NCBI GenBank assembly: GCA_018069465.1
Contig: JAGPUW010000025.1
Coordinates: forward strand, 372,001 to 436,000
Direction of reading: 5' to 3'
DNA: 64,000 nt
DNA from: Gammaproteobacteria bacterium
Lineage (GTDB): Bacteria > Pseudomonadota > Gammaproteobacteria > Pseudomonadales > Porticoccaceae
How positions within the stretch are numbered: the first letter of the stretch is position 1; every line of letters begins with the position of its first letter. This document shows, one piece after another, positions 47,179 through 56,418 of this stretch. Both the position numbers and the translations under genes were made by a program. Below the pieces are notes generated by a model that saw nothing but the letters and a program-made list of their open reading frames with translations, had not been told where the DNA came from and searched no databases.

Positions 47179-47969
47179 TGAGCCTCAACTTATACGGTAG
47201 TGAATTTACATCGCGCTTTTTAATCGGCAGCGCCCAGTACCCCTCCCCCGCTATTTTGCTCGACGCCATTGCCGCCAGCCGCGCCGGTATCGTCACTGTA
47301 TCCCTGCGCCGTGAAGCCGGTAAAGATGGCGCCGGACAACAGTTTTGGTCGCTGATCAAACAATCCGGCGCACGCCTGCTACCCAATACGGCGGGCTGTA
47401 AAACGGTTAAAGAAGCCGTCAACACCGCCCATATGGCCCGCGAGTTATTCGCCACGCCCTGGATCAAGCTGGAGGTGATCGGCGAAGACGACACCTTGCA
47501 ACCGGACGTTTTTGCTCTGGTTGAGGCGGCGCGTATTCTCTGCGCCGAGGGCTTTCAAGTCTTCCCCTATACCACCGACGACTTAGTGGTTGCCGATAAA
47601 CTACTCGCCGCTGGCTGCGAAGTATTAATGCCCTGGGGCGCACCCATCGGCAGCGGCCGCGGCCTCAACAATCCCTTTGCCCTAAGAGCCCTGCGCGCCC
47701 ACTTCCCCGACACGGCGCTCATCGTCGACGCCGGTATTGGCCTGCCCTCCCAGGCTGCTGCCGCCATGGAGCTGGGCTACGACGCCATCTTGCTCAACAC
47801 CGCCGTCGCAAAAGCTGGCAACCCCGTGGCAATGGCCAGTGCCTTTGCTCAGGCAATTGCCGCCGGGCGCAGCGCTTTTCACGCCGGTGCCATTGCCCCC
47901 CGCGATATGGCCTGCCCGTCAACCCCGGTGCCCGGCAGCCCTTTTTGGCACAGTGGGGGTGGACAATAA
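47178..47969 (+). CDS. thiG: Thiazole synthase ThiG
   Basis: 263 aa. Condenses the ThiS thiocarboxylate, dehydroglycine and deoxyxylulose phosphate to the thiazole. Marks: [33 protein letters not shown] (about 71-85), the Schiff-base Lys in [10 protein letters not shown] (about 95-104), and the phosphate site [15 protein letters not shown] (about 153-167). Confidence 0.95.
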   Translation: MSLNLYGSEFTSRFLIGSAQYPSPAILLDAIAASRAGIVTVSLRREAGKDGAGQQFWSLIKQSGARLLPNTAGCKTVKEAVNTAHMARELFATPWIKLEVIGEDDTLQPDVFALVEAARILCAEGFQVFPYTTDDLVVADKLLAAGCEVLMPWGAPIGSGRGLNNPFALRALRAHFPDTALIVDAGIGLPSQAAAAMELGYDAILLNTAVAKAGNPVAMASAFAQAIAAGRSAFHAGAIAPRDMACPSTPVPGSPFWHSGGGQ

Positions 47970-47970
47970 A

Positions 47971-48663
47971 ATGACAGCCCAGCCATCCACACAAGAAAGC
48001 ACACAAGCGACTTCCACAGCGCCATCCGAAACACCACCTAAGGCAAGCCCGCTGCATCCCTTTTATTTAATTGTCGATAGTTGCCAGTGGCTAGAGCGTT
48101 TTCTGCCGCTGGGTTTAAAGCTGGTGCAGCTGCGTATTAAAGATTTGTCCGCCACCGTCCTGCGCTATGAAATCAGCAGCGCCAAAACTCTTTGCCAGGC
48201 CCACGGTTGCCAGCTCATTATCAACGACCACTGGCAGCTGGCACTGGAACTGGGCTGTGATTTTATTCACCTCGGCCAGGAGGATCTCGCCACGGCCGAG
48301 CTCACACAAATTCGCCGCGCCGGGGTCAAGCTGGGTATTAGCACCCACGACGACAAAGAACTGGCCTACGCCTTGAGCCTCGCGCCCGACTACGTCGCCC
48401 TCGGCCCGGTATACGCCACGCAATTGAAGAAAATGCCCTGGGCACCACAGGGTTTAGAAAAGCTGGCGCGCTGGCGTCAGTTAGTCGGCGACACCCCTCT
48501 GGTTGCCATCGGCGGCATGACGGTCGAGCGAGCTGCCGGTGCCTATGAAGCCGGTGCCGATGCCATCGCCGTGGTCACCGATGTGCTCTGGCATGCACAG
48601 CCCGAGCAACGATTACAGGCCTGGCTTGAAGCTGCACCGAAGAGCGCCGGGGCCAAGCCATGA
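47971..48663 (+). CDS. thiE: Thiamine phosphate synthase ThiE
   Basis: 230 aa. ATG one base after the thiG stop, behind a GGGGGTGG site; the open frame runs back into thiG but that part is not coding. After a Ser/Thr-rich leader of about 30 residues the barrel starts: FYLIVDS, LVQLRIKDL (about 50-58), IHLGQEDL (about 95-102), LGPVYATQLKKMPWAPQGL, VAIGGMTVERA. Joins the pyrimidine and thiazole halves to thiamine phosphate. ATGA overlap with thiF. Confidence 0.9.
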   Translation: MTAQPSTQESTQATSTAPSETPPKASPLHPFYLIVDSCQWLERFLPLGLKLVQLRIKDLSATVLRYEISSAKTLCQAHGCQLIINDHWQLALELGCDFIHLGQEDLATAELTQIRRAGVKLGISTHDDKELAYALSLAPDYVALGPVYATQLKKMPWAPQGLEKLARWRQLVGDTPLVAIGGMTVERAAGAYEAGADAIAVVTDVLWHAQPEQRLQAWLEAAPKSAGAKP

Positions 48664-49649
48664 ATGAAAACCGCTATGCCCGACAACTCGCTCTGCCCGA
48701 AGTTGGCAGCGCGGGGCAAGCCAAACTGAGCGCCGCCCGCGTGCTTATTGTCGGTGCCGGTGGCCTCGGTGTGCCCGCCCTCAGCTATTTAGTCGGCGCC
48801 GGTATCGGTCATCTGCGGCTGGTCGATGACGACACTATCGCCCTTCACAATCTGCATCGCCAAGTATTATTTAACGAAGCCGAACAGGGGCAATATAAAG
48901 TCGCTGTCGCCGCCCGAAAAATGGCCGTATTAAATAGCCAAGTGGTGGTTGAGCCCATCAGCGAACGTGTAGTCTCCAGCAATATCGAACAGCTAATCGA
49001 CGGCTGTGACTGCGTTGTCGATGCCGCCGATAATTTCACCACCACCTATTTGCTCAGCGATGCCTGCCAGCAGCTGCACAAGCCATTAATATCGGCCTCG
49101 GCCGCGGGTGTGAAAGGCTACATGGGTGTTTTTTGCCATGGCGCACCCAGCTACCGCGCCCTCTTCCCCAGCCCACCGGATGACGGTTTATCCTGTGCCC
49201 GCGATGGCGTGCTCGGCCCCGTCGTTGCCGTGCTTGGCGCCCTGCAGGCTCAGGCCGCGATTAAATTACTGCTCACCGAGTCTAATCCCAGCCCCAGCCC
49301 CAGCCTCGCGACATTGATCAATATCGATCTCTGGAATAATCATTTTTCAAGTATTGATTTTTCCAGCGCCCCCGAGCCCGAAGTAGCAGCCGCCATCGCC
49401 GTACTCAAGGCCGATGAAATAGTGCCTGGTGACACCCTGATAGACGTACGCGAGGCGGCTGAATTGCACTCACCACCACTGCGGCGCGCCCTGCACATTC
49501 CCCTCGCCAATATTGCCGGGCGTCTCGGTGAAATATCTCGCGAACAGCGGGTTGTACTGTGCTGCACCAGTGGGCGCCGAGCCGCTAGCGCCGCGCAAAT
49601 TCTCGCCAGCCAGCACTACCCCAGTCTGGCTATTTTGAGCTTGGGTTAG
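48660..49649 (+). CDS. thiF: ThiF-like adenylyltransferase fused to rhodanese
   Basis: 329 aa. E1-like domain (about 1-225) with ATP site IVGAGGLGVPALSYL and the RQVLFNE, DAADNF motifs. The C-terminal rhodanese domain (about 240-329) has the persulfide Cys in VVLCCTSGRRAA. It activates ThiS and may also supply the sulfur. The four zinc Cys of MoeB/ThiF are missing: APSYRALF stands where CYRC is expected, and there is no CxxC before the rhodanese part. Confidence 0.88.
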   Translation: MNENRYARQLALPEVGSAGQAKLSAARVLIVGAGGLGVPALSYLVGAGIGHLRLVDDDTIALHNLHRQVLFNEAEQGQYKVAVAARKMAVLNSQVVVEPISERVVSSNIEQLIDGCDCVVDAADNFTTTYLLSDACQQLHKPLISASAAGVKGYMGVFCHGAPSYRALFPSPPDDGLSCARDGVLGPVVAVLGALQAQAAIKLLLTESNPSPSPSLATLINIDLWNNHFSSIDFSSAPEPEVAAAIAVLKADEIVPGDTLIDVREAAELHSPPLRRALHIPLANIAGRLGEISREQRVVLCCTSGRRAASAAQILASQHYPSLAILSLG

Positions 49650-49661
49650 GGTGCTTAAAAC

Positions 49662-50495
49662 GTGACGACAACAGCAGCAGTGAGCGCCATAAAAAACGTC
49701 TTGAGTATTGGCGGCTCCGACCCCAGTGGCGGCGCCGGTATTCAGGCCGATTTGAAAACTTTCGCCGCCAATGGTGTTTATGGCATGGCCATTATTTCTG
49801 CTCTCACGGCTCAGAATACACGCGGTGTAAAAGCCATCCACTGCCCCGACGCCGGTTTTGTCGAGGCGCAGATTGACTGCCTGTTCGAAGATATTCAACC
49901 CGCTGCCGTAAAAATTGGCATGCTCGCCAACGCCGCCATTATCCGTCGAGTAGCGGCGCGTTTAAGGCATTATCGAGCGCCCAATATCGTCGTCGACCCG
50001 GTAATGCTCGCCTCCAGTGGTCAGCGTTTGCTCGACCCTTGCGCAGTGGAGGTTTTGGTGCACGAATTATTGCCCCTCGCCAGGCTCTATACGCCCAATT
50101 TACATGAGGGCGCCAGCCTGCTCGGCACGAGGCCACCGAACTCACGGCAAGAAATGCTCACCATGGCCAAACAATTACAGCGGTTAAGTCACAGCCCCGT
50201 GCTTTTAAAAGGTGGGCACCTGCCCGGCCGCGATAGCCCAGACGTGCTGATTGATGGCGATGGTAGTAGCCACTGGTTTATCGCCAGGCGTATTGCCGGA
50301 GAGGCTAAGCACGGCACCGGCTGCACGCTTTCAGCGGCCATTGCCGCCAATTTAGCGCGCGATAATACTGATTTAAGCCGTGCGGTCAAAAACGCCAAAA
50401 TTTATTTATGTGAAGCTTTAATCAGCGCCGACCAGCTCAAGGTTGGCACCGGACCCGGCCCCCTCAACCACTCTATAGGTTTTGAAATTAATTAA
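49662..50495 (+). CDS. thiD: HMP(-P) kinase ThiD
   Basis: 277 aa from GTG 49662. Ribokinase fold: LSIGGSDPSGGAGIQADLKTF (about 14-34), VVDPVMLASSG (about 107-117), and the anion hole GTGCTLSAAIAA (about 224-235, catalytic Cys/Asp region). Phosphorylates hydroxymethylpyrimidine twice before ThiE. Last gene of the riboswitch operon. Confidence 0.93.
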   Translation: MTTTAAVSAIKNVLSIGGSDPSGGAGIQADLKTFAANGVYGMAIISALTAQNTRGVKAIHCPDAGFVEAQIDCLFEDIQPAAVKIGMLANAAIIRRVAARLRHYRAPNIVVDPVMLASSGQRLLDPCAVEVLVHELLPLARLYTPNLHEGASLLGTRPPNSRQEMLTMAKQLQRLSHSPVLLKGGHLPGRDSPDVLIDGDGSSHWFIARRIAGEAKHGTGCTLSAAIAANLARDNTDLSRAVKNAKIYLCEALISADQLKVGTGPGPLNHSIGFEIN

Positions 50496-50633
50496 TCAGC
50501 GCAAAGGCACTAAGTCTTTAAAGATATCTAACGAAGAAGACTCTTTAATTGATTTATCTTCTTTACTTATGCTCTTAATTCAGCAATATTATGTCAACCT
50601 ATTGATATTAAATTTGAAGCGAGATAGACGTTG

Positions 50634-51851
50634 ATGAAATTATCTTCTTTTTTGCCAAAACCTAGAGAGCTGCCTACAGGTCAAATCCCCAAATGGATTC
50701 CTGGCTCCACAGCCATCAACGATATACTGGATTGGCCGGACGAGGCCCCCAGGCCGAAGCTATCATTGGGCTCAGTAGCTATGGTGGGAGTAGATGAAGC
50801 TCTGATGATCGGTCTGGGAATGGCCTCCAGGTTGCGCTTTCCAACACCCGGTTTCCGCCAACGCTGTTCCGACGAAATGGAAGATGCTCTGGAGTTTTTT
50901 GAAGCGAAGGGCTGGCTCGACAACCCGCGGGGTTATCATCAAGACCCCCCCGAACTTGAAAAAGTAACATTCAAAAAAGAAACCTCCCGAGGTATCCGCT
51001 ACGAGCACATGACCTTTGATAGTGGCTACATCCCTCATATGGGCGAGGCTGGTCGCCACCGCTGGCTCGGTTACACGCCCAATCACACGGCTCACAGCTG
51101 GGTGCTTCGCCACCCGGGACCACCACGACCTTGGCTAATTAATATTCACGGCTATCGCATGGGTGTACCCTATATGGATTTGCCTTTTTTCCACGCCAAG
51201 GCGCTCCACGAAAACAAAGGACTTAATATTCTGCAATACGTGCTGCCCTTACACGGCCCACGGAAGATTGGCCCAACCAGTGGTGATGGCGTGCTGGCGC
51301 CGGGCTACGTCAATCTCATCCACACCGAAGCCCAGGCCATGTTTGAATTAAGGCGCATTATCCAATGGCTGCGCAAAGTAGAGGGGGCACCAGAAGTGGG
51401 TGTGCACGGTATTTCACTCGGGGGCTATACCACGGCCATGTTATCGGGTCTGGAGGGAGGCCTCGCCTGCGCCATCGCCGGTGTTCCGGCAGTCAACCTG
51501 GTGCGTGCCGCGCGGCGACTCGGGCAGCGCAACCTCCTTTATTTTATGGACAATATCGGCATGCCATGGGATGACATAGAACGCATGACGCGCGTTATTT
51601 CACCCACCGCCCTAAAGCCCAAAGTAGCAGCCAAAAGGCGTTATATCTACGCCGGGCTACTGGATCGTCTCGCTCGCCCAGAAGATCCCATCGACCTGTG
51701 GGAACATTGGGGACGACCTAAAATTGAATGGTATCACGGCAACCACATTACCTTCCCCTGGGAGAAATCGGTTAATCGCTTTATTGATGAAGCACTCGAT
51801 GAGTCTTTCACGGATTTGAAATCAGTGTCGGGCAAGAAAAAAACACGGTAG
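50634..51851 (+). CDS. Alpha/beta hydrolase of the large, 400-residue type
   Basis: 405 aa. Oxyanion region INIHGYRMG (about 180-188), nucleophile Ser in VHGISLGGYTTAM (about 261-273), and a C-terminal His in WYHGNHITFPW (about 378-388). The first 120 residues form an extra N-terminal domain. Predicted carboxylesterase or lipase-like; substrate unknown. ATG follows a TTG; the latter is the formal frame start. Its placement before the PhaC-like fusion suggests a lipid or polyester link, an inference. Confidence 0.8.
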   Translation: MKLSSFLPKPRELPTGQIPKWIPGSTAINDILDWPDEAPRPKLSLGSVAMVGVDEALMIGLGMASRLRFPTPGFRQRCSDEMEDALEFFEAKGWLDNPRGYHQDPPELEKVTFKKETSRGIRYEHMTFDSGYIPHMGEAGRHRWLGYTPNHTAHSWVLRHPGPPRPWLINIHGYRMGVPYMDLPFFHAKALHENKGLNILQYVLPLHGPRKIGPTSGDGVLAPGYVNLIHTEAQAMFELRRIIQWLRKVEGAPEVGVHGISLGGYTTAMLSGLEGGLACAIAGVPAVNLVRAARRLGQRNLLYFMDNIGMPWDDIERMTRVISPTALKPKVAAKRRYIYAGLLDRLARPEDPIDLWEHWGRPKIEWYHGNHITFPWEKSVNRFIDEALDESFTDLKSVSGKKKTR

Positions 51852-52062
51852 GAGAAATACAATTTCAACAAAAGCCAGCTTTGTGATATACCAACTTTAT
51901 AAATTATAACAATACGCATTCAACGACTGGTCTCCTGTTCGACTCAAAGGAAATGAAAAGAATGGGCCAATACCAGTATTTAAAATCAAGGAAGTAAGCC
52001 ATAGAAAAAACCCACTTACCTTAATTATGTTCAATAGTCATTAACGACAAGGAATCGGCATA

Positions 52063-55000
52063 ATGGAAGAAGATACTATGAAGAAAGATAATAAAAAACG
52101 CAGCCAACTTTCGGACACCCCATCTCGATTGAGTGCAGCGATAAAGAATGCCTCTGTGATCGCTCGTTTTGGCCGCTTACAAGCGAGAACTGGCACCGTC
52201 TATTACGTTGCTCACGAAAGCGCAAATTACCGTTTGCGTTGTTACGAAATAAAGAAATCAAGCGCTAAACGCCTGCCGATTATTCTCGTGCCGCCGCTGA
52301 TGATTTCGGCCGATGTCTATGACATGTCACAAGATAACAGCTCCGTTACCTACCTGACCGAACAGGGCTACTCGGTTTGGGTTGTCGATTTCGGCTCCCC
52401 CGAACACCAGGAAGGCGGTTTGGATAGGGACTTCAGTGATCACATTCTCGCCGTCAACGATGCCATCGACCACGTCTATTCAAAAAAGCAGCTGCCAGTT
52501 CACCTCGGTGGCTACTCCCAGGGCGGCATTTTTTGTTACCTCGCTACTGCCTATCGCAATTCCAATAACGTCGCATCGATATTTACTTTTGGCGCGCCAG
52601 TAAATATCTATAAAAACTTTTTGCCGGGTGTCCCCGATGAAGTGACGACTAAGGTTTTTGAGACTATCGGCAAATCCATTCCCAAAAGCCTGGCGCCATC
52701 GGTTATCCCGGCATGGGCTACAAAAAACCTGTTTAAACTGATGAGCCCCAGTAAAGAAATAAAGCGCTGGATTTCTTTTTTGGGTTCTTTGCACGATAGA
52801 GATGCACTGTTGCAAACGGAAGAGGGCAGAAGCTTTCTTGGCGGAGAGGGCTTCGTCGCCTGGCCCGGCCCCGCTTTGAACGAATTTCTTCAACAAATGC
52901 TGCTCGGCAACCGGCTGGTTTCGGGTGGCTGCATTATTGAAGGCCGCGCCATCTCCCTGACGGAAATCACCTGCCCTATTCTCGTCGTCATTGGCAGCAA
53001 TGATGAAATAGCTCGCGCCGCCTCTGTGCGTGGCGTAGCAGACGCAGTGCCCAATGCAGAATTATTTGAACTGCCCGCCAAGGGTGGTCATATGGGTATC
53101 GTCGTCGGCTCTGGCGCAATGAAAAACACCTGGCCCGCCATCGCACAATGGGTGCAGTGGCGCGAAGGCAGGGCCGAGCAACCCGAGCCTATTTATGCGC
53201 TGGGTGAGTATGATGAAGCAGGAACCCCTGACGACAGTAGAAATGATGCGCTGCCAGCCGCCATGGCAAAGGCCGCATTCGGAATAGGTAGAGGTGCGTT
53301 TGCCACTGCTGGCGATTTACTGGGTATTACCAAAGATTCTGTACAGGCCATTAGCAGTAATTTTGGCACCCACCTCTCTCACTTTACCCGCCTCGAAAAA
53401 CTCAGTAGTGACAGTAAAGTCGGCCTTGCTCTGGCTCTTGAGGAGCAGGCGATAAAGGCACCAAAAAACACCTTCTTTCTCTACGACGGCAGAGCTCACA
53501 GTTACTCTGACGCCAGCAAGCGCGTCGACAATATCGTCCGCGGGCTAATTTCAATGGGTGTTCGAGTTGGCGATCACGTTGGCATTATCATGCACGCACG
53601 GCCCTCGTCACTGGCGACGATTATGGCTGTCAATCGGCTCGGGGCAGTAGCCGTATTACTGCGCACCGAGCGTGACAAGAGTCAGCTTCCCATCGAGCTC
53701 AAGCTGGGTAAGGTTCAGTACCTTATTGCCGATCCTGAAAATGCCAACGCGGCTGCAGCCAGCTTTCAGGGTCAGGTTTATATTCTCGGGGGCTTTGGCC
53801 GCTCACAGCGAGAATTGCCCGAAAGCGTTATCGACCTGGAGGCACTAGACCCCGCCAGTGTCGCCCTGCCCGACTGGTATCAAGCCTCACCGGGGAAAGC
53901 GAGCGACATCGCTTTTATGATGTTTTCCAAGCGCAACGGTGAAACTCATAGCTATAGCATCACCAATCAACGCTGGGCCCTCTCGGCCCTGGGTACCGCT
54001 TCTTCCACGGCACTGATGAGGTCAGACACCACCTATTGCTGGACACCTCTCCACGACCCCACCGGCTTGCTAGTTTCCGTCAGCGCATCGCTGGTCGCTG
54101 GTGCCAGAGTCGCCGTAGCTAGAAAATTTGATGCCACCACATTCTGGAAAGAGGCCCGTAGCTATGGTGCTCGAGTCGTCTTCTATTCCGGCTGCATGCT
54201 TCGCGAACTGGTCGATGCCCCAGTCAACAAGCTCGAAAAGGGACATGCCATTCGTCTCTTCACCGGAGTGGGAATGCCCGAGGCCCTGTCAAAAAGAATC
54301 ATGGCGCGCTTTGACTCGGTCAAAGTCATGGAGATTTTTGTCGCCAGAGGTAGTAGTGCCTATTTGGCAAATATCGCCTGTCAAAAACCCGGCCCTGTTT
54401 TTCAGGCCATTCCCGGTAGTAGTGAAATTAAGCTTGTCTATTGGGACTACGAAAATAACCAACCCTTTTTCGATGCTGCTGGCTACTTGTGTCCCGTACC
54501 CGATGGTTCCATGGGTATGCTGCTAAGTAAAAATAAAAAAGATACAGAGCATCACGGAGAGCAACCCATCTACAATGTTTTTGAAAAAGGTGATTGCTGG
54601 CAGGTTTCTGGAGACCTGTTCATCGTCGATGAAGATGGCGACTATCGTTTTATGGATATGGCCAAAAACCTGATTCGACTCAAAGACGATTGGCTACCTA
54701 CTCTCGCCATCGAGAATGCTGTTTGGCAGCTCGAGAGCGTTAGTACTGCCGCAGCCTATGGGCTAAGTATTGAGGGCTATGAATACGAGGTGCCCGCTGT
54801 TGCTCTACAGCTAAGGGACAAAGCCAAGCTGAAGGCGCAAGAACTTAGCGACATTATAGCCCCGCAATTGGACGCTAAAAACCGCCCGCTAGTGGTACGC
54901 ATTGTCGACAACTTGCCCATGACACTCGGCCAACAAGTGAAGAAATCCATTTTACAACGCGAAGGCATTCCCGCCGCCGCTTTGCAAAGAGGTAAATCTT

Positions 55001-55428
55001 TCTGGTTTAATCCTAAAACCGAAAAATATGAAGCCCTTAATAAAACCTCTTTCAGCAGACTGAAAAAAGCGTTGCAGGGTGACAACACCGCGGAGAAAGA
55101 AAAAACGAAAGCCGCAACTAAAACCCGTGTAAAAAAACCGACTGCGAGCAAACGTAAAGTAGCCAAAGCCCCAGCCCCTAAAAAGAGAAAAGCAGCAAAC
55201 AATAGCGCACTAGAAAAGGCTCAGATCAAGGACGATGCGCCAGCTAAAGTGGCATCTGTTGATAAACCCCTTGCAGAAAACATCATCGCTATCAACACAG
55301 GGCTTCCCCCGGTGGAGAATAAGCCTGCAAAGCTTGTTACCGATGTCGCTGAAAAACACCTGGCCAATGCACCAGAGCCAGCAGACACACACCCTGTTGA
55401 AGCGAGTGAAACTAAGCCTCACGCTTAA
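52063..55428 (+). CDS. PhaC-like hydrolase fused to a degenerate AMP-ligase domain with Lys-rich tail
   Basis: 1121 aa. Residues about 40-380 form an alpha/beta hydrolase of the PHA synthase/depolymerase type: VPPLMISADVYDM, HLGGYSQGGIFC (Ser152), GSNDE (Asp314), KGGHMGIVVGS (His343). PhaC itself has Cys at the nucleophile position. Residues about 455-1000 are an acyl-CoA synthetase-like domain with SGDLFIVDEDG (about 848-858) kept, but the P-loop (FSKRNGETHSYSI, about 621-633) and the catalytic Lys motif (LPMTLGQQVKKS, about 951-962) are altered. Residues about 1003-1121 are Lys/Ala/Pro-rich, like the phasin tail next door. ATG behind AAGGA. Confidence 0.82.
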   Translation: MEEDTMKKDNKKRSQLSDTPSRLSAAIKNASVIARFGRLQARTGTVYYVAHESANYRLRCYEIKKSSAKRLPIILVPPLMISADVYDMSQDNSSVTYLTEQGYSVWVVDFGSPEHQEGGLDRDFSDHILAVNDAIDHVYSKKQLPVHLGGYSQGGIFCYLATAYRNSNNVASIFTFGAPVNIYKNFLPGVPDEVTTKVFETIGKSIPKSLAPSVIPAWATKNLFKLMSPSKEIKRWISFLGSLHDRDALLQTEEGRSFLGGEGFVAWPGPALNEFLQQMLLGNRLVSGGCIIEGRAISLTEITCPILVVIGSNDEIARAASVRGVADAVPNAELFELPAKGGHMGIVVGSGAMKNTWPAIAQWVQWREGRAEQPEPIYALGEYDEAGTPDDSRNDALPAAMAKAAFGIGRGAFATAGDLLGITKDSVQAISSNFGTHLSHFTRLEKLSSDSKVGLALALEEQAIKAPKNTFFLYDGRAHSYSDASKRVDNIVRGLISMGVRVGDHVGIIMHARPSSLATIMAVNRLGAVAVLLRTERDKSQLPIELKLGKVQYLIADPENANAAAASFQGQVYILGGFGRSQRELPESVIDLEALDPASVALPDWYQASPGKASDIAFMMFSKRNGETHSYSITNQRWALSALGTASSTALMRSDTTYCWTPLHDPTGLLVSVSASLVAGARVAVARKFDATTFWKEARSYGARVVFYSGCMLRELVDAPVNKLEKGHAIRLFTGVGMPEALSKRIMARFDSVKVMEIFVARGSSAYLANIACQKPGPVFQAIPGSSEIKLVYWDYENNQPFFDAAGYLCPVPDGSMGMLLSKNKKDTEHHGEQPIYNVFEKGDCWQVSGDLFIVDEDGDYRFMDMAKNLIRLKDDWLPTLAIENAVWQLESVSTAAAYGLSIEGYEYEVPAVALQLRDKAKLKAQELSDIIAPQLDAKNRPLVVRIVDNLPMTLGQQVKKSILQREGIPAAALQRGKSFWFNPKTEKYEALNKTSFSRLKKALQGDNTAEKEKTKAATKTRVKKPTASKRKVAKAPAPKKRKAANNSALEKAQIKDDAPAKVASVDKPLAENIIAINTGLPPVENKPAKLVTDVAEKHLANAPEPADTHPVEASETKPHA

Positions 55429-55486
55429 AAGAGGCTCTCATTCGGCTATGTAATTTAGCCTTCAACAAGGGACTATTCGTAACAAC

Positions 55487-55527
55487 AAAAAAAACGATCA
55501 ACGGAAAACCCGCTGATCGTTTTTTTT
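55487..55527. terminator. Bidirectional intrinsic terminator
   Basis: A8 CGATCA (55487-55500) and TGATCG T8 (55514-55527): a 14-bp stem with A and T runs on both sides, 13-base loop, set between the convergent fusion gene and phasin gene. Confidence 0.9.
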
Positions 55528-55544
55528 GAACCATAGAAAATGGC

Positions 55545-56246
55545 TTAGCTTTTTAAATACTTGTCTAAATCTACCGCCGGGCTCTCTTCTGTGGTGTCCT
55601 CTATGGGCAGGGATACCTGCTCGGCTGCTACGGCCTTCTTAGCAGCGGCGGGCTTTTTAGCCGCCGGCTTCTTTGCTACTGGCTTTTTGGCCGCAGGTTT
55701 TTTAGCAACCGCTATTTTGGCTGCAGGTTTCTTTACTGCTGTCTTTCGAGCGGGCTTCTTTTTCGCTGCGGGCTTTTTCGCCTTCTCTACGGGCGTGGTA
55801 TCCACGTACTCTTCAATCAGAGTGTTCAAATTATCAACCCGCTCAGCAAGTGTCTGCAGGGCATTGATCGTTGGCATAATACCCAGACGTTTTAAGGCTC
55901 TAGCAACACGTGAGTCAAAGATATCTTCAATTTTTTCAGATGGATTAGGGATTTTATCAAACAGGTTTGTAACCTTTTTGATGGCCGAGTCGCTGCTGTC
56001 ATCGACAAGTTGCTTGTACTTGTCTTCATACTTCTCGCCAGTTTCAATGAGCTTATTAAACAGCTCTCCACTTTCATCACGTGCCTTGGAAAAGGCACCG
56101 AGACCCGCAAGCCAGATATCGCGATTTCGATCGAGAACTTTTTCCGTTAGCTCCTGACTCTTATCAACAGTCTTGCCCACAAGCTCATCATTTTTGTTGA
56201 GGAGCTTCCTTACTCTTTCATGCCCAAGTGTTTTTGAAGTAGCCAT
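55545..56246 (-). CDS. PhaF-like phasin (PHA granule-associated)
   Basis: 233 aa from ATG 56246 with AGGTGAT upstream. N-terminal half (about 20-140) is the phasin coiled-coil domain: VLDRNRDIWLAGLGAFSKARDESGELFNKLIETGEK. The C-terminal part (about 145-215) is a histone-like tail of KPAAK repeats, followed by an acidic end. This layout is that of Pseudomonas PhaF, which coats PHA granules and ties them to the nucleoid. It is therefore the best evidence for a PHA role of this locus. Confidence 0.85.
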   Translation of the reverse strand: MATSKTLGHERVRKLLNKNDELVGKTVDKSQELTEKVLDRNRDIWLAGLGAFSKARDESGELFNKLIETGEKYEDKYKQLVDDSSDSAIKKVTNLFDKIPNPSEKIEDIFDSRVARALKRLGIMPTINALQTLAERVDNLNTLIEEYVDTTPVEKAKKPAAKKKPARKTAVKKPAAKIAVAKKPAAKKPVAKKPAAKKPAAAKKAVAAEQVSLPIEDTTEESPAVDLDKYLKS

Positions 56247-56350
56247 ATCACCTATCTTCCTGCGTATTAATTGATTAACATTAGTCAGATTACACGCACA
56301 TCGGCATAGCGATGTATCGACAATTCCAACCCTGGAAAACAAGATAGCAA

Positions 56351-56367
56351 TTTTACTTAGAGTAAAA
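56351..56367. promoter_or_regulatory. Palindrome between phasin and phaD-like genes
   Basis: TTTTACT-TAG-AGTAAAA: perfect 7-bp arms (56351-56357, 56361-56367) with a 3-base centre, 51 bases before the regulator start and 104 before the phasin start, in the divergent promoter region. A candidate operator for the TetR-type regulator. Confidence 0.45.
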
Positions 56368-56418
56368 AAACTAACTTTATATCAACTTCTGGGGCCAACG
56401 ATTTACAGGAGGCGTATT

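Noticed and set aside
47737-47970. Upstream extension of thiE into thiG
   Set aside because: The extra 78 codons overlap the end of thiG and precede a good start at 47971 with its own ribosome site.
52063-53200. Calling the first domain a true PHA synthase
   Set aside because: The nucleophile is Ser rather than the Cys of PhaC, so a polymerase assignment is not supported; only PhaC-like fold is claimed.
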